A DNA stretch of 64,000 nt from Geitlerinema sp. PCC 9228 (GTDB lineage: Bacteria > Cyanobacteriota > Cyanobacteriia > Cyanobacteriales > PCC-9228). A program made the position numbers and the translations under genes. The stretch is from assembly GCF_001870905.1 (NCBI RefSeq), contig NZ_LNDC01000098.1, positions 1 to 64,000 on the forward strand. The letters run 5' to 3'. The notes under the pieces were generated by a model that saw nothing but the letters and a program-made list of their open reading frames with translations, did no database searches and was not told the origin of the DNA. Positions within the stretch are counted from its first letter, which is position 1. Every line of letters begins with the position of its first letter. Shown piece after piece: positions 8,877-16,257 of this stretch.

Positions 8877-9344
8877 TTGCGTTTTCCACGACTGCTCAAC
8901 CAACTCCCCTGGGCATCGCTTGGGATTTTACTGTTGGCGCATGCTCTGTTTGGCTTGATTCTCGCCAACGAAGAGCCTCCTAGATGGCTTGTGGTTGCCT
9001 CCCTGGTTTTAATTTTCCTGGTCGCGGAAGCTTTGGCTTCTCCTTGGTCGATTTTGAGGGCGTTCTTTTTCCGCTGGCTCAATTCTGACTTTCGTGCGTT
9101 TATTACCGTGGTAATTGGTACCCTGTTTGCTGTTTTTGTGATTACGTGGATTCATATTTTTATCCACGAATTGGTTTTGCTCGCGGCAGGCATCTTGGCA
9201 CGCCTGGACTTACAAAGTTACGATTTTAATAAATATCAGGATTTTGCGATTATTTTAATTACTTCTTTGGCGGGATTTGGCATTGGTTTTGGCTTTGAAA
9301 CCTTAACTGGCTTACATACCACTATGGAAGCTTGGTTTTCGTGA
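8877..9344 (+). CDS. hypothetical small membrane protein
   Basis: 155 residues with about four hydrophobic segments (near 14-28, 38-52, 75-105 and 122-142). The only start giving the full first segment is TTG at 8877 (LRFPRLLNQLP). A nearby ATG at 8867 is out of frame. I recognise no named domain. Homologues in other cyanobacteria are likely, because the reading frame has an ordered helix pattern and sits in a compact gene run. It lies 95 bases after the ferredoxin gene on the same strand. Confidence 0.6.
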   Translation: MRFPRLLNQLPWASLGILLLAHALFGLILANEEPPRWLVVASLVLIFLVAEALASPWSILRAFFFRWLNSDFRAFITVVIGTLFAVFVITWIHIFIHELVLLAAGILARLDLQSYDFNKYQDFAIILITSLAGFGIGFGFETLTGLHTTMEAWFS

Positions 9345-9428
9345 CTGCAGTATCGCTGGCAAATAAAAATGGAAGGGAAACAGCGATCGCTCTTTCTCAC
9401 AAACTGCGATCGCCATTTCCCCTCTCGG

Positions 9429-10557
9429 TTACGCGGAGACACCTTCTACAAATTGATTTTCTTGGCGCAGATAGGTTTCAATGAAAGAATCTATCTCACC
9501 ATCCATAACTGCGTCAATAGCTGCTGTTTCCACACCGGTACGAACATCTTTCACCATGCGATAGGGATGAAAGACGTAATTGCGGATTTGTTTGCCCCAG
9601 GCAGCGTCTACAGCTTCGCCTTTAATTTCGGCAATCTCTTTTGCTCTCTGTTCTTGAGCAATCACCAATAACTTCGACTTGAGAATGGCTAAGGCTTTTT
9701 CTCGGTTTTGTAACTGCGATCGCTCCTGAGAACAGCGTACCGCAATTCCGGTGGGAATGTGTAGCAATCGCACGGCAGTTTCCACCTTGTTGACGTTTTG
9801 ACCGCCTTTGCCGCCGGCACGAGAGGTGGTCATCTCCAGGTCTTTATCGGGAATGTGAATATCTTTTTCCACCGACTGTTCCAACGTCGGCATCACTTCC
9901 ACCCCCGCAAAGCTGGTTTGCCGCTTCCCATTGGCATTAAAAGGGGAAATGCGCACCAACCGATGGGTACCTTTCTCGCCTTTTAAATACCCGTAGGCAT
10001 ACAAACCATCAATTTCTAGGGTAGCCGATTTAATACCAGCTTCGTCCCCGTCGGAATAATCGGTGACATGGATGGTATACCCTTGATTTTCTGCCCAACG
10101 GGTGTACATCCGCAGCAGCATGGCAGCCCAATCTTGCGCATCGGTACCGCCAGCACCAGCATTCACTGTTAGCAAAGCCCCACGGCGATCGTATTTGCCA
10201 GAAAGCAACTGTTGCAACTCCCATTTATCCAACTCTTGATTTAACTGTTGGATATTGGTTTCGGCTTCCTGGCGCAGACTGCCATCTTCTTCCACTTCCA
10301 ACAATTCCAAGATGGCTTTGATGTCTTCGAGACGTTGTTCCCAACGCCGATAGCGTTCCAGGTTGGCTTTCAGTTCGTTGAGTTCTTGCAGGGTTTCACC
10401 GGAACCATCTTGGTCGTTCCAAAATTCCGGTTGGGAAGCTTGATATTCTAAATCCTGAATTTTCGCTTTGACTGCCTCTACGTCAAAGATAGTCCTGGGT
10501 CTTACCCAGGCGAGCCGACAAAGTTTCGATTTCGCGTCTTAAATCTAATGCTTCCAT
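9429..10557 (-). CDS. prfB: peptide chain release factor 2, with +1 programmed frameshift
   Basis: Two overlapping frames together encode RF2 (375 residues). The 5' frame starts ATG at 10557 and reads [20 protein letters not shown], then QDYL, before an in-frame TGA at 10483-10485 in the context CTTTGAC. A +1 shift at CTT continues into [10 protein letters not shown] and the long second frame. The total length of 1129 bases is 3n+1, as required. The RF2 anticodon-mimic SPF (about 204-206) and the catalytic GGQ (about 251-253) are both present. An AGGA lies just upstream of the slip site, as in the known autoregulatory mechanism in which low RF2 favours frameshifting at its own UGA codon. Confidence 0.95.
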
Positions 10558-10680
10558 AGGTTTTGTTACAAACGTGCCAATTTTCGACAAGTTTATCCAC
10601 TAGAGCTATGATAGCGTACTTTCTGGCATTAGACTAGATCCAAGGAAGGAGAAATTGCTGGGCGGGATTTCGCTAAAATA

Positions 10681-11101
10681 GGGATCTGTTAGCTGCTACT
10701 GGGGTAGCTGGCAGGTTGGATTTGAGCAAAACCGCCGCGCATCCTACGAATGAACGCGAAACGTCATTCGCGCTAGTTAGCGGCGGATGGGGTATAATCA
10801 CCTCAGCCCAGTATGGCACTATTACCCACCAGGGCGAGAACTCTGGAGATATGGGTAGATACAAGACCGGCTTGGCGAGGGAAACCAACCCTGCAAGTCC
10901 CGGCATCACCCGATTCGTCAAGGTAGGGAACGGGGCAAAAGTTGGTATTGTATTTTCAACTATCTACCCACAGGCAGAAATGACCTGGGGTGCTGCGACC
11001 GCAGAACTGGCAGTAGGCGAGAGCGCCGCCTCCCTCTGGTGGTAGCAGGATGGGGAAGCTACAATTCTATGGCGTAGCAATGAATCGCTAGTCGCGGTCA
11101 C
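10681..11101 (+). ncRNA. candidate structured RNA, possibly a TnpB-type omegaRNA relic
   Basis: This part of the 556-bp gap between prfB and a hydrolase gene shows many paired segments. CCGCCGC (10732-10738) pairs with GCGGCGG (10780-10786), enclosing CGAATGA/TCATTCG (10747-10753 and 10764-10770). TGGGTAGATA (10852-10861) pairs perfectly with TATCTACCCA (10961-10970). Hairpins CTGC-GACC-GCAG (10993-11004) and GGCG-AGAG-CGCC (11016-11027) follow, then GCTAC/GTAGC (11058-11078). The segment ends GGTCAC at 11101, which resembles right ends of IS605/IS1341-type elements. One frame starts NRDLLAA, reminiscent of the DRDxNAA end of the TnpB zinc finger. It does not resemble RNase P RNA or tmRNA. 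The pairing is seen; the omegaRNA identity is inference. Confidence 0.35.
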
Positions 11102-11113
11102 AAGTTTCTACTT

Positions 11114-11989
11114 ATGGAACCCGTACGGAAAACTTGCCAATTGGGCGAAATTCACCTTTCCTATTTGGAATGGAACCAAGGAACCGAACCGTTGTTGTTG
11201 CTTCACGGTTTGGCGGACCATGCTTTGGTCTGGTTGCGTTTGGGAGATGATCTGAGCGATCGCTATCATATTGTAGCGGTAGACATGCGCGGTCACGGCG
11301 AAAGTAGCAAACCAGAATCAGGGTATCGGTTTGTTGATGCGATCGCAGATTTAGAAGGGTTGATGGATGCTTTGGGATGGTCGGATGCCCATGTGGTCGG
11401 TCACTCTTGGACCGGCAAATTGCTCCCCATTTGGGCAGCACAAAATCCCCAACGCCTGCGAACCATGACGTTGGTAGACCCCATTTTTATCTTCAAAATG
11501 CCCAACTGGAGCAAAGTCACATTCCCTTTCCTATACCGGGTACTGCCGTTTCTCAAGGGAATGGGACCGTTTGCCAACTACGAAGAAGCTTTGACAAAAG
11601 GGCAAAAAATGAGCCAGTATCGCGATTGGAACGACTGGCAAAAGCAAGTATTTGTGGAAAGTATCGAAGAGAAACCCGACGGTACTTGGGGCAGCAAGTT
11701 TACCATTCCAGCGCGAGATGAAATTTTCACTGAGGTTATGCAGGTAGCTGGACTAACCCAATCTATTGAGACACCTACCTTGTTTGTACAACCAGAGCGC
11801 GGCGTCAACCGCATGGAATGGCAGCTAAAACCTTATAAAAAACATTTACCAAACTTGCAACTCCGCCGGGTTCCGGGCAATCACTGGACGTTTTTGGTAG
11901 AACCAGACGCTTTTAACCGTACAGTGGAAACCTTTTTGGAAGCCCATCGCGGTCAACCTCCTCTAGCGACGCCAGCGAGAGAATCTTGA
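11114..11989 (+). CDS. alpha/beta-fold hydrolase
   Basis: 291 residues with a complete alpha/beta hydrolase core. It has the oxyanion motif LLLHGLADHALVW, the VDMRGHGES strand and the nucleophile elbow GHSWTG (S98). The catalytic His is probably in VPGNHWTFL near residue 258. The size and motif order match the esterase/epoxide-hydrolase-like group of soluble hydrolases. No signal peptide is seen and the substrate cannot be predicted. The gene starts 13 bases after the structured region described at 10681..11101 and converges with the carotenoid protein gene. Confidence 0.82.
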   Translation: MEPVRKTCQLGEIHLSYLEWNQGTEPLLLLHGLADHALVWLRLGDDLSDRYHIVAVDMRGHGESSKPESGYRFVDAIADLEGLMDALGWSDAHVVGHSWTGKLLPIWAAQNPQRLRTMTLVDPIFIFKMPNWSKVTFPFLYRVLPFLKGMGPFANYEEALTKGQKMSQYRDWNDWQKQVFVESIEEKPDGTWGSKFTIPARDEIFTEVMQVAGLTQSIETPTLFVQPERGVNRMEWQLKPYKKHLPNLQLRRVPGNHWTFLVEPDAFNRTVETFLEAHRGQPPLATPARES

Positions 11990-12000
11990 CCGTCGATGGT

Positions 12001-12504
12001 TTATGCGAAAGGGTCGTAGCCCATTTGAGCCACTGCCTGACGCAGAACAGTGAGCTGCTGCCCAAAATCTAGCGCGGTAATTTGATTGAAGACGCTGGTG
12101 GCGGCGGTGGAAAGTTTGTAGCCTTCGGGCATGGGCACCACTTCGCCGGTGCGCATCATTTCTGCCAGTTGGTACCAAAAAGCTAGTTTGTTGTTGTTGG
12201 TGAAGACGCCGTAAGCGCGGGTAACGGGGGTGTTGATTTGATTGACCAAATCGCGCATGGCTTGCAGTTGGTCGTCGTAAGACATGGTGCGGAATTGTTG
12301 CAGCAAGCCTTCTACCAGTTGCAAGCGTGCCGCCCCAGGGGCTGCCGGGGTAATGCTGCCGCCCATGTTTTCGTAAACGACCCAGAGCAAGCCCAAACGG
12401 TCGTCTACGCTGAGACGTTGGAATGCTGCGATCGCACTTTCGACAGCAGTTGCTTGGGTGCTGTTGTTAAAAAAGGTGTTGCGTAGGTCGGTGGTAGTGG
12501 CCAT
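12001..12504 (-). CDS. helical carotenoid protein (stand-alone OCP N-terminal domain)
   Basis: 167 residues matching only the all-helical carotenoid-binding domain of the orange carotenoid protein. Typical segments are AIAAFQRLSVDDRLGLLWVV, GAARLQLVEGLL and NNNKLAFWYQLAEMM. No C-terminal NTF2-like domain follows, so this is an HCP paralogue. Such proteins bind a carotenoid and quench singlet oxygen or phycobilisome excitation, depending on clade. The clade cannot be set by eye. A strong AAAGGAG lies about 9 bases before the ATG. An HLR1-like pair of TTACA motifs lies upstream. The gene is convergent with the hydrolase at 11114. Confidence 0.9.
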   Translation of the reverse strand: MATTTDLRNTFFNNSTQATAVESAIAAFQRLSVDDRLGLLWVVYENMGGSITPAAPGAARLQLVEGLLQQFRTMSYDDQLQAMRDLVNQINTPVTRAYGVFTNNNKLAFWYQLAEMMRTGEVVPMPEGYKLSTAATSVFNQITALDFGQQLTVLRQAVAQMGYDPFA

Positions 12505-12549
12505 GGGTCTAAATCTCCTTTACAGTGGTGTTTGAGAACTTTGTTTCAC

Positions 12550-12568
12550 TTTGTAAATTCAATGTAAC
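12550..12568 (-). promoter_or_regulatory. HLR1-like motif pair upstream of the carotenoid protein gene
   Basis: On the minus strand this reads GTTACATT, three bases, then TTTACAAA. The RpaB-binding HLR1 consensus is two (G/T)TTACA(T/A)(T/A) units two bases apart, so the spacing here is one base longer than canonical. It lies about 45 bases before the ATG. RpaB control of light-stress genes is known in cyanobacteria; its action here is inference. Confidence 0.3.
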
Positions 12569-12668
12569 ACATTGTTAAGATAGCTGGCAATATTTTCCGG
12601 TTTGAGCTATGAAAACCGCCAGTACGCAGCCTTGCAACCGTTCTCCAGGTATGAGAAACGATACTTAC

Positions 12669-12861
12669 CAATTCCCGGAAATTCCTATTTCTAGGATAAT
12701 CCAATATTTTTGAAGCGATCGCGAGCTAGCTTTTTGAGTTTTTATAACTGATGCTGCCTCAGTCACCCCGCAATCCAATTTCCAAAAACCAATTGCAAGC
12801 AACTTCCCACAAACATCCATCCGCAGCAGCAAAATCCTAGGGTGGGCACTGCCCACCCTAC
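12669..12861. repeat. tandem duplication, copy 1
   Basis: A 193-bp unit beginning CAATTCCCGGAAATTCC and ending in the palindrome CTAGGGTGGGCACTGCCC... (12837-12861). It is nearly identical to the unit starting at 12870, differing by a 2-bp indel and a few substitutions. No gene is visible in it. Confidence 0.9.
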
Positions 12862-12869
12862 AAGCTTAA

Positions 12870-13060
12870 CAATTCCCGGAAATTCCTATTTCTAGGATAA
12901 TCCAATATTTTTGAAGCGATCGCGAGCTAGCTTTTTGAGTTTTTATAACTGATTGCCTCAGTCACCCAGCAATCCAATTTCCAAAAACCAATTGCAAGCA
13001 ACTTCCCACAAACATCCATCCGCAGCAGCAAAATCCTAGGGTGGGCAGTGCCCACCCTAC
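12870..13060. repeat. tandem duplication, copy 2
   Basis: A 191-bp unit 201 bp downstream of copy 1, again ending in the GGGTGGGCA/TGCCCACCC palindrome (13036-13060). The rest of the gap, 12505-12668 and 13061-13279, shows no gene that I can support. Confidence 0.9.
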
Positions 13061-13279
13061 TGCAAATGAAATGCGCCCAATCAGGCTACGTTCGCACCCT
13101 AGCACAAAACCATACGGGCGTACGGTTATTGATATGCAACGAAAATGCGATCGCTTTCTCATATGAACTCCGCACGACAAAGACCCAATAAACCCCCCAG
13201 GCTAGAACTTCTTTGTCTTACTCCTCCCCCTCCTCCCACTTTCTATATAAAATGTGATGGGCACACATGGAATTTCCTA

Positions 13280-14341
13280 TCACTCTCCCCAGCGCTTCCA
13301 TTTAGCAAAATTATTCCCATCGCTTACAGCCAAGCCAATTTGGTGTTGGGTCGTCAGTTCATCCGTACCGCCCTCATTGGCACCGATGTAGTACATATAC
13401 CAACCGCCATTCTCCAGAGGCACCACACAAGGCGTTCCCACAGCACGGGCATCCCAACGCCCGGACCCTGGCTGGGCGTGAGCAAAAACCGCCCCGCCAA
13501 CCTCATCGCCATCTTGTTTTTGCCAGTGCTGTCCGTCTGTAGAAGTGGCAATGCCAATGCAATGGTAACCACTGTTATTTACGCCCTCATAAAACATGAC
13601 GTATTGGTTGTCAATGGGAAGAACATAGCGGGTTCCGGCACCGCGCTCATCAAAACGCCCAGCAGCCCCCGGTCCCAAAACCTGACCGACTTTCTCCCAA
13701 TGCAAGCCATCTTTAGAAACAGCCAGCCCCACCAGGAATCCCTTTTCTGGATGGAGGGTATGGTAGTAGAGTTTCCAGGAACCGTCGTTTTCCCGCAGCA
13801 CTTGCGGAAACCCACAAAACAGTTCGTCGAAATCCCCCGATTCGCCAACTGGTAAGAAAGCACCGCGATGCGGACCTTCCAAACGCACCCAATGCAAGCC
13901 ATCGCCGGAAATGGCACAACCGGGTTGCATGCGGACTCCTTTGGCACGCATGTTGCCTACTTGAGTGAAGTTATTATCGCCGCCGAAGTACCACATCCAA
14001 TAATAGCCGTCGCTGTACCTCACATCGCTAACGCCTACGTGAGCCGAGTCGAAGCGATTGGGGTCGGGGTGAGGTTCAAACACAGCGCCCATGGTTAGCG
14101 GTCCTTGCACGCGCTGCCAGTGGATACCGTCTTCGGAAATGGCCATGCCGCAATGACCAGTAGGAAGGTTAATGTCGCGGTCGAAGTTGCGATCGCGACC
14201 ATAGTACCACATCCGCCACATGCCGTCGGAACAGCGCAAAACGCGCGGGCAGGAAACCCGTTCCGAATCCCACCATTGGGACGGACCTGGTCCCAAAATT
14301 AAGCCGGGTTGTTGGGTTGTATGGTTGGTTGGTTCGGTCAT
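13280..14341 (-). CDS. beta-propeller glycosidase-like protein (GH32/43/68 fold)
   Basis: About 353 residues made of repeated blades with the pattern SxDGxHWxRxxGP (for example ISEDGIHWQRVQGP, ISGDGLHWVRLEGP, VSKDGLHWEKVGQ and TSTDGQHWQKQDG). These alternate with R-W/M-Y-Y segments such as MWRMWYYGRDRNF and WKLYYH. This is the five-bladed propeller organisation of glycoside hydrolase clans J/F. Acidic residues recur, but I cannot assign a catalytic triad by eye. No signal peptide is seen. The second ATG (14341) is chosen; 14344 is equally possible. Substrate unknown. Confidence 0.7.
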   Translation of the reverse strand: MTEPTNHTTQQPGLILGPGPSQWWDSERVSCPRVLRCSDGMWRMWYYGRDRNFDRDINLPTGHCGMAISEDGIHWQRVQGPLTMGAVFEPHPDPNRFDSAHVGVSDVRYSDGYYWMWYFGGDNNFTQVGNMRAKGVRMQPGCAISGDGLHWVRLEGPHRGAFLPVGESGDFDELFCGFPQVLRENDGSWKLYYHTLHPEKGFLVGLAVSKDGLHWEKVGQVLGPGAAGRFDERGAGTRYVLPIDNQYVMFYEGVNNSGYHCIGIATSTDGQHWQKQDGDEVGGAVFAHAQPGSGRWDARAVGTPCVVPLENGGWYMYYIGANEGGTDELTTQHQIGLAVSDGNNFAKWKRWGE

Positions 14342-14442
14342 CAATAGAATGCCTCTATAAATTTTGTACCATCAGTATATTCAACATTATGTATGTTTCG
14401 CTTTCATACCAAATTCGCCATATCAAAACCACATTTAAAATC

Positions 14443-14467
14443 GTAGGGTGGGCAATGCCCACCCTAC
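14443..14467. repeat. 25-bp GTAGGGTGGGCA palindrome
   Basis: The sequence reads GTAGGGTGGGCA, a central A, then its complement TGCCCACCCTAC. It is the third copy of the palindrome that ends both tandem units at 12837 and 13036. It may form a strong hairpin in RNA. It lies between the propeller gene and a decayed Rieske fragment. Confidence 0.85.
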
Positions 14468-14576
14468 AAAAACTCTCTAGGATAAGGAAAATGAGCGTGA
14501 TGGGAGAAGTTATCGAAATTTGTTAATTTGGAATCGATATTGCCAGCAAACAAGGATTTGAAATAACTATATTGTT

Positions 14577-14770
14577 ATGAATAACGATTTTAACTTTTTC
14601 CAAAATTGGTATCCCCTTTTACCAACCGCAGATTTGGTCCCCGATCGCCCCATATCTGCTAAGTTATTAAATATGCCCGTGGTCATTTGGAAGCCAGCGA
14701 ACAGTTTCCACTACCGCGCATTTCTCCATCGCTAGCCGTCCTGTTTACCCCTCTAAGGGAAGTCAGAAGA
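14577..14770 (+). pseudogene. remnant of a Rieske [2Fe-2S] oxygenase (PaO/Lls1-like), N-terminus only
   Basis: An ATG at 14577 opens 52 codons, including FNFFQNWYPLLPTADLVPDR, then a segment KLLNMPVVIWKPANS and YRAFLHR. This is the N-terminal signature of cyanobacterial pheophorbide-oxygenase-like Rieske proteins. The frame stops at TAG (14733-14735), exactly where the Rieske CPHR motif should begin. The following codons (P S C L P L stop G K S E) still echo the expected PHRLAPLSEGR. The rest of the gene is absent. It is clearly a fragment and should make no functional protein. Confidence 0.7.
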
Positions 14771-14841
14771 AATCTTGATGGTTTCCTTCCTTACAATTAG
14801 CTAAAATCCAGAAATAGATTTTCAACTCGATCCGTTTGTTT

Positions 14842-16203
14842 ATGAAAAAAATAGGCGATCGCGCAATCGTAATTGGTAGTGGCATGGCGGGCTTGCTCGC
14901 TGCCCGCGTTCTAGCCGATTTCTTCTCCCATGTCACCATTGTAGAGAGGGATAAATTACCGGAAACCCCGCAAACACGGCGGGGCGTTCCCCAGTCCATT
15001 CAACCGCACATTCTGTTGGCTCAAGGGTATCGCATTCTAGAAAGCTTGTTTCCCAACATAGGAAAAGAACTCCAAGCAGCGGGTGCCATTCCTATTGATT
15101 GGAATCGGGAACTATATCATTTTCATATCGATAAGGGAGGATGGAACGCAACGCTGGCATCACCTTCCCCATTGGTTTCTGTAACTTGTACCCGGCCGCT
15201 GTTAGAAGCGACCCTTCGCCAACAGGTTGCTAAATTAGAAAATGTTAGCTTCCAGCAACAATGCCGCGTTGTCGGATTGCTGGGCAATGCTTCCCAAAAT
15301 CGCGTTGTAGGTGTTTCTCTATATGATTTCCATCGCAAAACCAAAGAAGAGCGAAATGGCGAACTGGTGGTCGATGCCAGCGGTCGTGGTTCCCAACTGC
15401 CCCACTGGCTGCAACAATTGGGATATCAGCCACCACCAACCACCGTCGTCGATCCGTTGTTGGGATATGCAACCTGTCGCTACCGCATTCCTGCCGACAA
15501 ACAACCCGAGGGTAAAGTTATCTTAATCGAACACGGTCCACCGAACCAAAAGCGACTGGGGTATTTGGCTCTTGTAGAGGGAGAAGAATGGATTGCTACG
15601 TTGGGAGGGTACGGACGGGATTATCCACCGTTGGATGAAAAAGGGTTTTTAGAATTTGCCAAAAGTCTGCCCAGTCCTATATTTTACGAAGCCATTCACG
15701 AAGCACAACTGACAACCCCTATTTGCGCTCACCGTGCCACGGCCAATCGCCTGTATCGATATGAGGAGGTGCGTTTGCCGGTTGGGTTGGTGGCTGTCGG
15801 GGATGCGGTTTGCGCGCCATGTCCTTATTACGGTCAGGGCATGACTATGGGGGGAATATCCAGTATGGTTCTGCAAACGTGGCTGCAACAAGAGGCTAGT
15901 AAGGATAGCGAACAGCGATTTGTTTCTGAAAGGTTTCACAAGCAATTGGCGAAACGGTATGCATCCCCTTGGTCGATAGCAACGCAACAGGATTCTCAAT
16001 TTACAACGACGCAAGGCGCGATCGCATTTGATTGGTTTTCTTGGTGGTTGAACCAATATATCAATTGGGTGGCGCGACAAGCCCATCATGACGCGCAATT
16101 TCATGCTTATTTAATGGGTGTTCATCAAATGGTACGCTCTCCGGTTGCTCTATTTCATCCTTGGGTAGCTTTCCAAGCGATGAGGAATCGTATGAAAAAG
16201 TAG
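14842..16203 (+). CDS. FAD-dependent monooxygenase-like oxidoreductase
   Basis: 453 residues. The N-terminal Rossmann motif AIVIGSGMAGLLAARVL (GxGxxG) is followed by an acidic residue in IVERD. A second FAD motif, VAVGDAVCAPCPYYGQGM, has the GD of class A flavoprotein monooxygenases near residue 315. The substrate is unknown; relatives are annotated as squalene/geranylgeranyl-reductase-like or generic FAD oxidoreductases. The ATG at 14842 is preferred to a TTG six bases earlier. The stop codon TAG (16201-16203) lies inside a mobile palindrome (16200-16227), so the native C-terminus may have been altered by its insertion. Confidence 0.8.
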   Translation: MKKIGDRAIVIGSGMAGLLAARVLADFFSHVTIVERDKLPETPQTRRGVPQSIQPHILLAQGYRILESLFPNIGKELQAAGAIPIDWNRELYHFHIDKGGWNATLASPSPLVSVTCTRPLLEATLRQQVAKLENVSFQQQCRVVGLLGNASQNRVVGVSLYDFHRKTKEERNGELVVDASGRGSQLPHWLQQLGYQPPPTTVVDPLLGYATCRYRIPADKQPEGKVILIEHGPPNQKRLGYLALVEGEEWIATLGGYGRDYPPLDEKGFLEFAKSLPSPIFYEAIHEAQLTTPICAHRATANRLYRYEEVRLPVGLVAVGDAVCAPCPYYGQGMTMGGISSMVLQTWLQQEASKDSEQRFVSERFHKQLAKRYASPWSIATQQDSQFTTTQGAIAFDWFSWWLNQYINWVARQAHHDAQFHAYLMGVHQMVRSPVALFHPWVAFQAMRNRMKK

Positions 16204-16227
16204 GGATGCTTCGCGAAGCGTCCCTAC
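16200..16227. repeat. TTCGCGAA palindrome overlapping the FAD gene stop
   Basis: GTAGGGATGCTTCGCGAAGC continues as a complementary arm to 16227. This is the core of the dispersed palindromic family. Its TAG supplies the stop of the FAD gene. The following 30 bases (to the first CRISPR repeat at 16258) resemble the right flank of the full-length copies but are cut short by the array. Confidence 0.8.
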
Positions 16228-16257
16228 CAAGGAAATCGGGAAATTCCAAATATTTCA

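Noticed and set aside
9429-10310. prfB as a frameshifted pseudogene
   Set aside because: The shift site, its position and the 3n+1 length match the known programmed frameshift of RF2.
10716-11045. A 109-codon frame starting with TTG as a protein gene
   Set aside because: It has no recognisable domain, an unusual start and overlaps many RNA-like stems; a structured RNA or element relic is more likely.
11081-11096. Resemblance of GAATCGCTAGTCGCGG to a 16S rRNA segment
   Set aside because: The match is very short and no other rRNA sequence is nearby.
10681-11101. RNase P RNA or tmRNA at this location
   Set aside because: The conserved RNase P core (GAGGAAAGTCC) and the tmRNA ends are not present.
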